64,000 nt of DNA. It comes from Branchiostoma floridae (Eukaryota > Chordata > Leptocardii > Amphioxiformes > Branchiostomatidae). Positions 9,028-21,920 of this stretch are shown piece after piece. A program made the translations under genes and the position numbers. The stretch covers positions 13,731,551 to 13,795,550 of the forward strand of contig NC_049995.1 of the NCBI RefSeq assembly GCF_000003815.2, in the 5' to 3' direction. The notes under the pieces are model-generated. The model saw only the letters and a program-made list of their open reading frames with translations, had not been told where the DNA came from and made no database searches. Each line of letters starts with the position of its first letter. The first letter of the stretch is position 1.

Positions 9028-12000
9028 AAGACAACACAGCAGCAGGGAAACTTCAGCAGTGAGAAACAGAAAGTAACACTGCAACTGGACAAACAGTAGA
9101 ATACCCTACTTTACTTAACTTTGGACGCTATACTATATGTCATCTTCCACTCCACGTTATTCCCCATCAGGGACTTGATTTTATTCACCTTAGTCAGGTT
9201 GGTTTTAGTTCTTTTGTTGTCAAGAAAGGTTATGTGTAGCCTTTCCATTGTTTTTTTTTCTTGCATTTAATAACTTTGAAGCTATAACGTCAGGGAGTCA
9301 GATACAACGAGCTTTCCAGTCTTCTTCTCATTATCTACACTGTCACTTATTGAAAACAATTACATAACTTCTTATAAGAAAGAACAAATCCCATTGTAGT
9401 ATTCAAATAAACATTCTCATGAAAGTTAGCTCTCATTATCGTTTTGGTGACGATAGCAATCCTCGTCCCTGATCAGGCCAAAAATCAATAACCTAACAAT
9501 CATCTCTATCAATAACTTAAACTACATAGAAATGGACGAAACTAAGACATAGATTGACCTCACGTTAGAGAACGTTGGCAAGGGAACCGCTAACTAAAGG
9601 CCCTAATCATTGAAATTACAGGAAAACGTTGGGAATACTATTGAGGTACTATTCAAAGTGTCAGTGTAATCAGCACATACTGGTCTAATCATAGTGATAT
9701 GATCTTAAATAGATTATGATTGCTTGGATTTCAAACCTTTTCCCGTGTTATGAAAAGGTCATCAGCTTTAATCTAGATATATAAATGGCATCAATATGCA
9801 ACATTACAGGGTAAGGCTGAGGAAACTAGCCCGGCAATAAGAACACGTGGGTAGGCCCGGTCCCTCTACTACCTCATCATATCCATTATCACTGTGATTA
9901 TGTTCCCTTGTGATTAAAAGCCATAACTTGTATCCATCAAATACTGCAATGACCCACTGTAACAGACATATTCACATGTACACTATATACTGTAGGTCAT
10001 CCGTCAGAAACTTTAAACCGGTATTTCTTAAATTATAGGAGAGAAGCACATATATAATCAAACGTGCATTAAATGTGTTAGACGTGTAACTGGGAGAGAA
10101 AATTAAAGTAATGCTCTGTCAATAAAGACTACAAGACGTAAACTCCCTTAAGGTATTGTAACGTAACTGATACCTATCAGATAAGGACACGCTAATGTAG
10201 CAGAAATACTCACAGGTACCACAAACATACAACGCTAGTTCACCTTAATCCGGTGGGTAACCTAGATTCGTTGTTGTAAAAAATGAGTATTTAGAGATTT
10301 CAGGTCAACGACGTGGGTTTCAAATGTCAACATTTTCAATTATTACAATGCGAAACTACCTTCCGTCGACTAAACGATACTCAAATACCCTATTTTTATA
10401 TACAACGGATAGAGGTTACCCTACGGATAAGGGTGAACTAACGTTACGCCATTCATACAGTTGTGATTCATTTGAAATATTTAATCCGGTATAATTCTAT
10501 GAGAAAAGCACATATATAATAAAAGGTGCATAAAGTATGTTAGACGTGTAACTGGGAGATAAAATTAAAGAAATACACTGTCAATAAAAACTACGAGGTG
10601 TAGAACACTCTTAAGGTATTATACACGCGTACCCCTTTTTCGTGTTTCTGTGTGTCAATTATTTGGTCTTCGACATAAAGGTGGTATCTCACTACACTTG
10701 GAACACCGATGCGGCACTGTCGAGTTCGGAGTTTCAGAGATGGAGAAAGAATTTTGTTACGTTTTTTGTATTCGGTTGTCTTCTAAGTCATCCGTTAATG
10801 TATTATGCAATATCTAAATTATAAAGAATCGATGAAAATAACACACCAATGCCGCAGTAAACGGACCCCGCAGTGCCGCACCGGTGTCTCAAGTGCAGTG
10901 AGATACCACCCTAACACACCCACGTCAGAGGCAAATGGTGTTGACCAATTAGTATTACACTGATTGGAATCACCTGTCCCACCTGATCCTCGTGTATCTA
11001 AGGCCACAGCAAGAAAATTTTCTGGATGACATCAGCGCGCGCATTAATTTTCGCCTGATTTCAGACAAAAAGACAATAATTTTTTTCTTCTGTAGGGATG
11101 GTCAACATTACGATAAAGTACCAAAATGAGCAAATATGTTGTGTTGTAGCTTAATAGTTGTACTTGTAGAAGTGACACTTGCAAGGTACCCGAGACTGTA
11201 GTTGTAGAAATGAAACTAATTGGATAGTTGTAAAAGTGACACCAATATAGAAGCTATGAGTGTGGTTACCAGTTTTGTTAGTGATGCCAGTCTACCACAC
11301 TAGTGTCACTTTTACCACACCAGTACATGTCTTAGATATAGGAATGATTGCCTTGTTGGCTCTGATACCATGTTTTGTCCCTTTAATTCTTTTTACAACA
11401 GTCATCACAACTTTATGGTGCCTATTTATGAAAATGTAGCTATCTTGTTTTTTTTCACCCATCTTTTTTTCGCCCTATCGCACTATTTTTGCAATCTGCA
11501 GAGGATGTCATCCATAAAATTTACTTGCTGTGGCCTAATCAAAAGATGTTAGAACCAGTAAATGCTCTACGAGAAAAAAAAGAGTTCCATTTTGTGTAAA
11601 TGCTTTAACAGAGTAAACACGATCACGATATTGACTTTGGCTGGGCATCTTGAAACCTGCGCGATGGAATTGAGACCTTGTTCTCTTTAAAAACGTGAGC
11701 AGTTAGATCTTGCTTGTTTTAAGTTTTCCACCTTATCATATTGTCAAGTATTTCCATGCAAAGGTAAACGCAATTTTAGTTTTGTTTTTACTTGGGCACT
11801 TGGACCTTGATCGCTGGCATTGTAAAAAAAATTCCACGTAATAAATTCGAGGAAGTAGAGGGTCGAGGAAGTCATGGAAGTCCTTACTGTGTTGGTGTCA
11901 AACGTGGCAGCAAAATGGGTTGTACAGCTTTCGTCTTGCCCGGTAAAATCTGCGTGGCCTACTTTCTCTCGGACGTGCCAAAAACTGACGTCACATGACA

Positions 12001-12380
12001 TCTTGTTACGTCATGTTCTACAAGAGCTGTGCAAGGGTGACATTTTCTAATCCACTCTGGCAAAAATTCTTGGGGTTGTGAATATGTAAAAACCTGCACG
12101 ATCTAACGCATATCTCTTGTAACCCCTAACACGATCAATATATAGCTAACGCTACGCGCAACAAGCCGGCAGCAACTACCATGGCAGACCCACTCTTATC
12201 TAGGAAAAGGATGCTTGAATCTTTTTTTCCTTCATCTATCAATACTCTATCAGATGGATAAGGAATTTTAGCATTTATCTTAGCAGGCTAAAATATTGAG
12301 AAAAGCAATTCAACATGGACGGAGCCAATCTATAGCTGACGACGTCGACCTCGTCTGATATGCAGTGATTTTTTTACTTA
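9028..12380. other. Intergenic region between lectin gene and CRH gene A
   Basis: I see no gene here. Contents: a direct repeat of about 125 bp (10037-10160 and 10498-10622, both containing gttagacgtgtaactgggaga); a fold-back element at 10678-10913; short repeats of gtagttgtaraagtgac around 11150-11310; otherwise AT-rich unique-looking sequence. Confidence 0.6.
10678..10913. mobile_element. Fold-back MITE
   Basis: Arms at 10679-10724 and 10869-10912 are inverted copies (ggtggtatctcactacact against agtgcagtgagataccacc), separated by about 145 bp. No coding sequence is seen. Confidence 0.75.
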
Positions 12381-12530
12381 CTGGTCAACACATAACATGA
12401 CCCGAAGGCCCCCTGACGGTGTGATCCGAAGGCCGTTCCAGGGTTACGGTTTACATTTTGTGGATGTAACAGCATCTTTTTTCCCACGAAGTCGGAAACA
12501 TGATGACTGAGACCAGCTCAATAGTTCACT
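12380..12530. repeat. Direct repeat shared with 15300-15445
   Basis: This roughly 150-bp block contains gaaggcc...ttccagggttacgg...gtaacagcatctttt...tcatgactgagacca-like motifs. It recurs diverged just before exon 2 of CRH gene A. One copy lies upstream of the promoter and one at the end of the first intron. Confidence 0.65.
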
Positions 12531-12990
12531 AAGAATGAGAACATGCTTACCTTAAACGATAAGCATCTCATTGATGTCCGTATCTGAAAGAATAGGGTAA
12601 TTAGAAAGTCCGTGAACTTGTTTTTAAATACATGTTGACATTTGTTTCCAATTTTGAAATAGTAGCATGACTTTGCGGTATCTGTGTCAGTATCATAAAG
12701 GCCGAACCTACTTGCAGAATCGCTTACAAAAGTTAACACTATGACTTTCTGTAACTGTATCTTAACTGGGGCAAAATTCTTTTCCCGCTTCGTTATATAT
12801 AGAAAGTAAACTCTTCATAATCTACATTCACGACGACAAGAAAACTGCTGTCACTTTGAAAGAGCTTCCGCACTCCTCGGTTCTTAAGAGAAGGGAAGTA
12901 CCTTTCTCTAATGGTCTCCAGAAAAGTGTCCGCCTCTCGCACTGTGGGGGTGATAATAGCATCACCGTCACCTGTCATTCTGAAGGGAAA

Positions 12991-12997
12991 CACGTCA
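12991..12997. promoter_or_regulatory. CRE-like site upstream of CRH gene A
   Basis: CACGTCA (TGACGTG on the other strand) lies about 55 bp upstream of the TATA box. Vertebrate CRH is a classic cAMP/CREB-regulated gene; function here is inferred from position and motif only. Confidence 0.4.
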
Positions 12998-13051
12998 TGA
13001 CCTGATTAACAGAACTTCTGACCGACATGCAAATAAAGCGGAAAAGAAACG

Positions 13052-13059
13052 TATAAAAG
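13052..13059 (+). promoter_or_regulatory. TATA box of CRH gene A
   Basis: TATAAAAG sits about 30 bp before the expected transcription start near 13080-13085. The following sequence runs into a GTGAGT donor at 13168, which fits a short noncoding first exon. Confidence 0.65.
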
Positions 13060-13081
13060 GCGAGAAGGACGATGAGGAAGT

Positions 13082-13167
13082 GCAGTAGGAGACCAGGTGG
13101 ACACGGCAATCCCCGGTGAGGCTTCAAAGACTTTGAAGAAGCGGATCTTCTAGCAGTTAGACAAACC
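13082..13167 (+). other. Predicted noncoding exon 1 of CRH gene A
   Basis: The start is estimated from the TATA box. The end is a consensus donor (aacc|GTGAGT). No ATG-led frame runs out of it. It would splice to 15499, so the gene has a 5' UTR intron like vertebrate CRH genes. Confidence 0.5.
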
Positions 13168-13900
13168 GTGAGTATTCACTGCGTTCATTTCATTGCAGGC
13201 GTTTTTTGCTAACAATTCTGTATCTTCGTTGGCGAAGAAAGCCAAGACGTTAATTTCAACAATTTCGTTTTAGTAGGGCTTATGATCATACGCAGCATGG
13301 TGATGTGCTGCAATGCAAAAGTAGAGGTAGAAGCTGTTGACCAAAGCGTATTAAGTATTCACTACGTTTATTCCATTGCAGGCGCCTTTTTTTGCTGAAA
13401 ATTTTCGTATCTTCTTTGCGAAAACAAGCCAAGATGGTGTTCATTTTAGTAGGGCTAAGCCACAGCCAGGTGATCCACAAAGTGATACAATGCAAAACAA
13501 ACTATAGGTATATCCAATGTCTTGACTTTTCTCTCGCTTTTCAAAGTATTTGTCAGAGTCTAAACGACTCATCAAATCTTCCCATTACCTACACATACAT
13601 GACATTGTACTTAACATTTTGTTTTGTCATCTGCTATGTGTAGTGATTTATGTGGCCGTAGAAGAGTACCTAGATTGATTATTTCTTTGATTGTGTCATC
13701 AATTCGTTGGCAAAGAATAGGCAAACGGCATAGAACATTGAAGATTGTTTAGCTTAGTAGAGTATGTGACTGTTCATGCGCTGCTCTGTGTTCCACAGTC
13801 TACTGTGATTGAAATATGGTCACACTTACAATAGGTAGATCCAATGTCACTACTAATGTCTTCCGTTAACGCGTATTTTTGTCTGAGTCTAAACCACTCG
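13168..13900. repeat. Three diverged copies of a roughly 180-bp unit in CRH gene A intron 1
   Basis: Copies begin near 13168, 13346 and 13665. Shared blocks are gtattcactacgttyatt, cattgcaggcg, tatcttcg-tggcgaaga, agtagggct and tagatccaatgtc. The rest of the intron to 15299 is AT-rich with nothing I can name. Confidence 0.65.
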
Positions 13901-15519
13901 ACAAATCCGTTTTCCATGACTTACATAAAGCTCCTTTAGCTTTTAGAGATGGCTATGTTTACCGAAATGTGATTAGCTCTTGCCACAGACGTAATATAAC
14001 TTCCTTGCACTTTCCATGATGATATTTCCGAATGGTGATATTTCATATCTTACAGTAGCGTTTGCCATTTCATGAAATGCTATTTATCGTAATTCGAAAA
14101 TACATTCGTGTAACATTGGATGCTAAACTAATCTGCCATTAGTAAAAGTATCTATGTTTGAGTTGCACGTCGTAGCCATTAATAGATTAATAGATCTTTC
14201 GTCTGAAACGTTTGCGTCTTAGTGAAATCCATCCAGTAGCTTGATACTTTCTTTATTAAACACCTTCTAACCTAGACGTCTAAGCTGTGTTCAAGTATCT
14301 TTCTAGGTTTGTTCAACAACGAAAAAAACAAACATATACAACCCATTCGTTGGCACCCTGTTTGAAATTTATAGCACTTTTATAGGCATTTGTTACGATA
14401 TCGATTTCTTAACATTTATAATGAATAGTTGGTGCATTTTCATTCGATTTCTTGATTCATAAATGAATAAAGCCAGCTGTATTGTGCTGAAGAATTGTGG
14501 CATTTGCATTGGCTAAAATACGTTTATCTTGGCGTTCTGTGGTTAACCGAAGATACGGCTGAGAAAATCTTGTAAGAAAATATATTAATTAAGCTACTTT
14601 TCGTGTTTCATTCAAAACAAAAAATGCTTATACATGTGTTTTTTGCACATTTTTTTCTTCCTGCTATCAACATCGATTGCACACCTAAAAGTCTACTACT
14701 GCTGTTTTTTTCTTCTTTATAATTTCCTTGCTAGGGCAATGCCACCTTATACGCATGCTTTCCCGAAACTCTACCAAAGTGAGTGATCTAATTACGCAGT
14801 TTAAGTGACAGGGCGTGAACACCCTTTTACGTCGGTGTAAAACAGCCAAGCCGTCATTAGCGTGACGAGTCGTTGACACCTCCGTAACGTCGACGTCATG
14901 GCAACTACACCTACTCTGTTACCATGGCAACTGTAGGTGTTAGAGGGCGACTTTATAAATGGATTATTGCTGATTCCCTAAAATCAGGTAGGATTAGAAA
15001 AGTATGATTGCAGTTCAGTCTATTTTCTTTTCAATTTTGTGACCCAACCTCGGAATTAACTGAACTATGTAGATTAGTTTCATATTCCGTATGCTCAATG
15101 TACTTTTAGTAAGATTCCCCGCTAAGTTAGGATTGGAGTAGATGCATAATTAATAACCAAGACTACGACCGGAGTCTCAGCCCCGAGCCAAGTCAGATGC
15201 TCATTAATGTCAAGTTGCAAAGACGGCATTTTGTAAGGAAAAATATCATGTTTGGTATGCCTCTAAAACGTACAGGCGAGACTTTTTTCATTATTCAATT
15301 AATGGTCACCATATACCACGGGGCCACATAAGGCCAACAACAAGACCTGAAGGCCACTCCAAGGTTATGGGTTACATTGTAACTGTAACTGTAACAGCAT
15401 CTCTTCTCACTAGGTCAGAAATATCATGATTGAGACCAGACCACTTAGACTAACTGACCCAATATGTGATTTTCATGAGTTAATCGTCATTTTTGCAGGT
15501 CTACAAAACAGAGTACGGA

Positions 15520-16395
15520 ATGGCTCACTCGTTGCTACTCGTTCTCTTCATCGCTGTCGGCTGTTCGGTCTGCCTGGTCCATTGTGTTCCCGCGCCCGCC
15601 TCAAGGTCTCGCGAGAACTTGCGTATGGCGAAGCTGCTGATGCGAGACTTGGAGAACATGGGGCACGACGACAGGCACAAATTGTTTGAGGACATCCGAA
15701 CGCAGAGTCTACATGAGACGTCACCGTATCTCATCACAAGAGGTAAATCCAAACGTATTTTCTTTTAAATTCTAGGGGAAAACATAAGGCCTTGTCCTGA
15801 TACAGCTTGACGTAGGAGGGAGGGTACAAAAAATACTGTAAGTACTTCCCGTGTTACCATAAGAAGGAACAGTCTGTTTTATCTTTGAAAACAATAGAAA
15901 ACTGTACTGTGAAAGCTTTTCAAGAGTATGGGAAATCATCAAACCATTACTATCATATAAGATTTACTTCAGGGCGTTTTGAGTTACATCAATCACTCTT
16001 CTTCATTCTAGTGACGCTGAAGAAGAGTGATGAATGTCATTCAAAAGGTCCGGAAGTATTTCTCCGTTTTTATACAGCTATAGGGATTGAATTGTATCAA
16101 TTTTTTACCTGCAGATGTTACCTTCCTTTAAATAAAATATCCGTTTTATTGTTCAGTCCCGCTGCAGATGAAACGCCAGGCAGAGTCTCCGGAGTTGTCT
16201 ATCGGGGTGTCTGTGGCGCTGCTGCGGGACTTGGTTAGACTGCGCGAGGAGAGTCAGGTCAGGGAGGCCGCCATAGAGGCGAACGAGGATGACTTGGAGG
16301 AAATAGGAAAAAGAAGGTATAATTGTATTCACTTTAGTAGTAGTAGTAGTGATGGTGATGGTAGTGGTAGTAGTACGAGTAGTAGTAGTGGCAGC

Positions 16396-16429
<34 letters not shown>

Positions 16430-16914
16430 ATAGAAGTAGTAGATGTTGTCACTTTACATCTTTTCAACAACATAGTACAGGAAGCAGAGGTGATGCACTA
16501 TAGCAGCCAGCGAATTGCGACATCGCCTCTCAAGAAAAAGAATATTACAACTGACAGAGATAAATACCAACGCGTATCTTCTTATTCCCTACATTCGCAG
16601 ACATGTACAGATCCAGCCTAATTCCATTCTGTCATATAGCTTACGGCTGGTTGGCAACATATACATACGCAGTAAAACAACAAAAATTAAAATCAATGGC
16701 TAGGTTATAGAAGATGGGAGGAAAAATGTAGTTATCGATACATTGAAGAAACAGTGTCTACTATAGGACACTGATAGCGGATGTCCGGATAATGGTTACT
16801 GACCCTTATAAAAGAAACTCTCTAGACATTCGCAGCTGTTGTGTCTATCTGCCGGACAACACGGCTATATTCAACTCTGACATCACCTCTATTCTCCTCT
16901 ACAGATTCGACTGA
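15520..16914 (+). CDS. CRH/urocortin-family neuropeptide precursor A
   Basis: Coding exons are 15520-15742 (exon begins at 15499), 16157-16316 and 16905-16914; the phases agree and give 130 residues. The start ATG opens a signal peptide (MAHSLLLVLFIAVGCSV... to about residue 25). The propeptide ends in M-K-R and is followed by a 43-residue peptide starting QAESPELSIG and ending EANEDDLEEI, then G-K-R-R. The first residue could form pyroglutamate, and the glycine gives a C-terminal amide. S-P-x-L-S-I, A-L-L-R-D-L-V and the N...L-x-x-I-amide end match the CRH/urocortin/sauvagine/DH44 pattern. The peptide should be secreted and act on class B CRH-type receptors. The last exon adds only R-F-D before TGA; if the donor at 16317 is not used, the frame runs into serine repeats up to 16503, which I consider less likely. 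Confidence 0.87.
16157..16316 (+). CDS. Exon encoding mature CRH-like peptide A
   Basis: The acceptor is ttgttcag at 16156. The nearer AG at 16167 would break the frame. A prohormone convertase site M-K-R lies before Q, and amidation/cleavage signal G-K-R-R lies at the end, next to donor GTATAA. Confidence 0.87.
16330..16445. repeat. AGT/GTA trinucleotide microsatellite
   Basis: About 115 bp of near-perfect agt repeats lie immediately inside the intron after the mature-peptide exon. They would encode poly-serine if the intron were retained. Confidence 0.95.
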
Positions 16915-17354
16915 CCAACAGCTGCCCGGACGTTTCCATGACAACGACTTTTATCGTTTCCTCTCACACAAAGAGGATTTTTTTTGCCGATGACATCAAC
17001 GCTCATCAATGCACGGTTCCGTATCTTATCAATGAATAGCGAGTCTATATGAGTAAAAAGGCGAAGCCAGCTGCAACCGAATTCAAATCGGTCTGGTAGA
17101 AAGCTATGTTGGAACTGATAGGAACAGCAAACCCATACAAACAAAAACAGAAATGTTACATAAAGTACTAGGATGTACAGGGAAAAAAGTAGCTGGCAAG
17201 CCATGTTCTGTATAGGGTTGAGGATGTGTTAGAACAAGTAGACAACACGCAGTGTATGTAGACCGGATTGTTCTATAGCATTCTGTGAAAGCCTTTACAG
17301 AACAGGATTGCTTGGCTATCGAAAAAAAAAAATAACCCTTTAAGAAAGATGTAC

Positions 17355-17430
17355 AATAAAGGGTATAGGAATAAAATATCAGTGAAGAATTGAAATCCGT
17401 TCTCTGTGTGTATTTGATGCTGGAAATAAA
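17355..17430 (+). terminator. Polyadenylation signals of CRH gene A
   Basis: AATAAA-type hexamers occur at 17355, about 17370 and 17425, roughly 450-520 bp after the stop. One of them probably ends the transcript. Confidence 0.5.
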
Positions 17431-17924
17431 GTTTACAAAGTTGTTTGGTTAATCTCAGTGTTTTGGTGTATATTTCAGGGTAATATATGGCAGAACATGC
17501 TTTTAGAGGAGTACCTTTCCTTACCTCACTTAAGCCTAAAGTGCAACTGACAATTTCTCTAGAAGACGATGCAGAACATTCTATAGATTATACATTTTAC
17601 CGTCTTCTCATTGCATCGTTGAAAATATAGGATAAACATATTCTTAAGTTAAACACAAATACACAATATTCTTTTTCAAGTAATGGTCAGATATTCAAAG
17701 TTTTCAGATGCGATTCATAATAATATCTTATCACTAATTTATGTGCAACTACGATCTGCAATAAAATGTACTTTGCCCTCAACAATATCAAATCAACGAA
17801 AACAGTTATAAATGATAAGAATAAATTTTCATTAAGAGGACTTGGTGGAATAATAACTAGTGCGATGAAACAAAATAACCTAAATGTAACCTATTTACAT
17901 AATATACATCATCTATATATATGA

Positions 17925-18030
17925 GAAGATGCTACCTGCTCGGCTGAAGATCTGCCCAAGGCTACCATGCAAGGATAGGGAAGGATGGAGGGATGTCCGT
18001 GAAACCAGCATGACCGGATGATGATGATTT
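17925..18030 (+). pseudogene. LINE 3'-end fragment
   Basis: The sequence aaggctaccatgcaagg...atggagggatgtccgtgaaaccagcatg...gatgatgat reads as the W-R-x-x-V-R-E-T-S end followed by gat repeats, typical of non-LTR element tails. Confidence 0.5.
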
Positions 18031-19144
18031 ACTTGAAACCATAAATTCCATAGTACCCATCACAGGATTACCTCTTGCGGTGTCATTTATTCACGGACCT
18101 AATTATGTTTACATAATTCCTGCGAAGAGTTCTCAAGGTGTGACATAACAGTCTTACATTAAATATCAACCATCCATTAATACCGGCACTTATCAAATTC
18201 CTTTAAATACGTCGATCAATGTTTAGCATGAATGTAGATCATTGTGTTATACAAGTAGTCATTAGGTATCATTTCTAGTGTGAATCACTGAATGCATCCG
18301 GATTGACATTTTAAGAAAGGTGATAGTCACCTGTTAGGTCAATTCTTCCACAAACGTGGTAAAACGAAATAAACAAAGTATGGTGAATATGACTGTGTCT
18401 CAAGGGAATAGATTCTGACACCTAGTCTTCGGTTTGATATCGCCACGGCTGATCAAAACATTATAATAATTTATGGAGCTAGAGAATGCGTGGGAAGCCA
18501 GGATGCGTCATTCCGCCTTTTTCACCTCCATCACCATCGATATTAACATACAGATGATTCATCTCGACAAGAATCTGTGCGGGTATCTTAAAGCTTAGAT
18601 TATATTACTGCCTCGCCGGAGGGAAGATATAATTTTGCTGTAACATAAAATTAATCCATATTATTACGATTGTATATCATAAGACATTTCTACAGCACAA
18701 TGTAATAAAATTTGTTTACATATATTAATTTTTTTATTAGCTTAGGGCATTTTGTTTACCACCTTACTGTCCTTAAGGAAAAACATATTGGAATTACAAC
18801 CGAGATTAATTTCGCAATATCAAAAAAGTATGCTAACCAATTAGCAAACAGTAATAAAAATGCAGTACCCTTGCCGAACGTGATATTTCATGTTTGGACA
18901 GCGGGAGTTGGTATTCAATATGATACCTCGCTGTCGGACCCTATCACAGTTGTGCCCTCTGGCGATTTTCCTGCGTATTTCCGTCTATCATCGGCCAGTA
19001 ATATTACGAAATAACTGCTGTTTATTCGGTAATATAACCGCATGTGCTCTGCATTATTTACCAATAAGTCATTGTGAAATATATTGAAAAAATTGCTATG
19101 TTTTTTTTTTTAAAACAGTTGACGTGGATATAAAAATGTACATG

Positions 19145-19625
19145 CAGACAGCATATTTGTAGCGTTGGCAGTTTTGCAGTTCATGGCTTGAAACCTAACA
19201 CAGACCAACTCCCCCATACACAAAGTAAACAGTTCAGAGTCCGCATTCTGTATTATCCTTGTCAGCAGGGCTAGCCTTTTGACATAACCAACCGCATGTC
19301 CTTTACAGCCAAACACATAAACACAGAAGGGAAAGACTCGAGCAGTTCAATGTGCAGAGGTTGCCAGTCTTCTGTACAGTGTTATTTTTCCACCAGCCCG
19401 AAACCTACCATAGACGACCCCCCCCCCCCCCCCATGTAAAAAGCAAAGAGTTCCGGGTCCACGTTCCTGTATTGTCTTTTTCCTTGTCAGTAGGGTTAAC
19501 CAACCCTTTCTGCAAGTCTTTCAGAGCAAAACAGATAAACAGAAGGGATAAAGACACGAACGGTTCAAAGTCCGTAAGCTACCAGTCTTCTGTGTAGTGT
19601 TGTTTTTTCAGCAGCCTAAACTGAC
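19145..19625. repeat. Two copies of a roughly 230-240 bp direct repeat
   Basis: Shared blocks include gaaacctaacaca/gaaacctaccataga, gagtccgcattctgta/ggtccacgttcctgta, cttgtcagyaggg and ccagtcttctgt. A poly-C tract (about 19420-19434) interrupts one copy. Confidence 0.7.
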
Positions 19626-19739
19626 GTCCTTATCTGCTTGACTTGAAGTAATTGGTACTTAAAAAGCAATAGGCGTCAGTAGAAGTGCAGTGTAGACATT
19701 AGTAGTACATTAAAGGATTTGAAGAGCGCTCTTTGATTC

Positions 19740-20720
19740 TACACGACTTAAGTCGATATGTTTGTGACTATAGAACAAGAAAGTTTCCGAAGCTAGAAGA
19801 TTAACAACATCAAGCAAGTCCACCATTTCTTCACTGTAGTCTAGATTTGAATGTGTAAAAAGACGAAATAACATGAGACCACAACAAGGTTAAAGGCACC
19901 ATTGCCTAATGATCGTCTCTACATCACTGTCACAAACATTAGAGATTTTATAGAACAAGGAAGTTTTAGAAGATAGAAGATGGACATCACGTCAAGCGAA
20001 TACACCATTTCTTTACTGTAGCCTAGAATTGAATCTGTATAGATATAAGTATTAAACACTGAGCCGGATGACTTCTTGAGGGGGTAAAGAAGGCCATCTA
20101 CATAATCAGCCGACACTCAACGAAGACGGGGGCTGATACAGCTTGCCAGCCAACTACGATTCATTACTCGAGTCACATGCCCCTAGGTCAAGTGCTCATA
20201 GTAATCAAATCACCACTCCTGGCGAAGGTCGACAGATCTGTGACCGAAAATTCGAGGCAAGCAATTTGTTGTATTGACTGACAGTAACAAACTTCAATAT
20301 GAATTATACCAACACAGATGAGCTATCATGTTAGTGTATAAATCTAATATGAACTGATATCACTACAATGTTGCAGGCGCCAGTTGCCTAATAATAACTC
20401 CTAACACCATCGATCGTAATTATAGAGCAGGCAGTGGTTACAAGAGTTATCTGCTTGTTACTTAATAACTATACTGTCACTAACACTATAAACCAAGAAA
20501 GTTTGAGAGGCTTGAAGGTTTATATATATCAAAATTGCAGACAATGCAGTACATGGCAAACCCAGTCAGCTCAGCTGATTTTGGTTACCAAACATACATT
20601 TGAATGTGTACAAATATGTAGTCTAATGATGTGTGTAAATATAATATGGAATGATATCACAACAATATTTCAGGCGCCGGTTGCCTAATAATCTCCCCTA
20701 ACGCCATCGATCCCGTCGCA
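19740..20720. repeat. Irregular tandem array of 190-310 bp units
   Basis: Repeated landmarks are tatagaacaagraagttt, ggcaccattgcctaatgatc/ggcgccggttgcctaataat, ccaacaccatcgatc-like blocks and gaatatggaatgatatcac. At least four diverged units are present. Confidence 0.65.
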
Positions 20721-21299
20721 CCTCCGACCTGCCGCCGACCCAGTGGCGAGGCTGCTGACGTGTTTATAGCGGCACCGATAAAACTCGACCCCAGGTCACC
20801 GCTAATCAAACTAACAAGATTAAGTCTTCAAACATGAGGACATGGGAGAGGAATGTGCCTGTTTGGACTAGCCTCCGTGGTAGTCTCCGAATGGGACTGT
20901 TTTTACTACCCCTGTCACATTATCCACGATCTTCGGAGGTATCGATGGCAAATCGGCCATAATTCGTGAGGCAGTGGTAGTCTCCGAATGTTTTTAAGGG
21001 GGGAAGGGCTAGTTCGCTTGGCTGTTTTTAGGGGGGGGTGTCATTGGTTTACAATTTTCAACGTTAGCTTGGTTAGCTTATGCCGGGGGCTTCCTTCCAA
21101 GGCAGACTCCTAGGAGAACCTAGCCAACGTTGACAATCGAGAACTAGACCCCCACCCACACACACTAAAAAAGAGAAAAAAAGAGCGCCCAGAACCAGCG
21201 CCCCCTCCCCGCTCCAAAAGGCCCATTACACGACTGCCAAGGAGGCCGTATGTGTACACTGTTACCTGCCTCGTCAGCGTAGCAACAGTGGCAGACGGG

Positions 21300-21920
21300 G
21301 ACAGGTACATTTATTTGTGGAAGTTACGTGGCCACTTTGGTATGCCGAAAGGCATCACCTTTTTCTGATAGGTGACATAGGTTGACTCAACTATCGAATG
21401 GTTGTCGAACAGATGCTACTGGGAAGAGAAGTGGATGTTATTTGGTAAGATAAAAATATCCAACTTAAACCTAAGTATGGTCCATTTGAACAGGTATGTG
21501 GGTGTATTTGCAGAACATTACGTTGACTTTGTGGTATGACGAAACGCATAACCTTATCAACAATAGTTGACCTTTGTTTCAGTAATTGTGGAATTATTGT
21601 TCAACAGGTTCTGTTGGACATAGAAATTGATGTCAGTGATATATGTAGATTTAACTTTATCAGTCTTTGTACAGGTGTACATGTGTTTGTGGAACATTAT
21701 GTCTTCACTTTGGTATGCTAAGAGGCATCGCCAACTTGCTGACTATTGACTTAGGTTGCTGTAATCATGGAACTGTTCAACAACAAGTTTTAATGTACAG
21801 GGTTGTATGGCATATCGTACAATAAATGTTTACATTTGAATGTGACAAATTGTCTCTTTGAGTTTACAGAGCCTTACGTCGACTTCTTGGTATGCTGACA
21901 GACGCTTAACCAACATTATG
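21300..21920. repeat. Roughly 185-bp tandem repeat, four copies
   Basis: Units begin near 21301, 21490, 21672 and 21860 with acaggt...tttgtggaa(c/g)att, followed by actttggtatgcy-aaggcatc and a gttcaacarg block. Divergence is high, so the array is old. Confidence 0.75.

Noticed and set aside
12793-12993. 66-codon minus-strand frame with an exon-like core (EADTFLETIRER) next to the CRH A promoter
   Set aside because: It has plausible AG and GT borders, but no family match and no partner exon, and it overlaps the predicted promoter of gene A.
16349-16503. Poly-serine or poly-valine proteins
   Set aside because: They come from the AGT microsatellite in an intron.
18712-19014. 100-codon plus-strand open frame
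   Set aside because: AT-rich composition, no promoter or splice context, and it overlaps the start of a repeat region.
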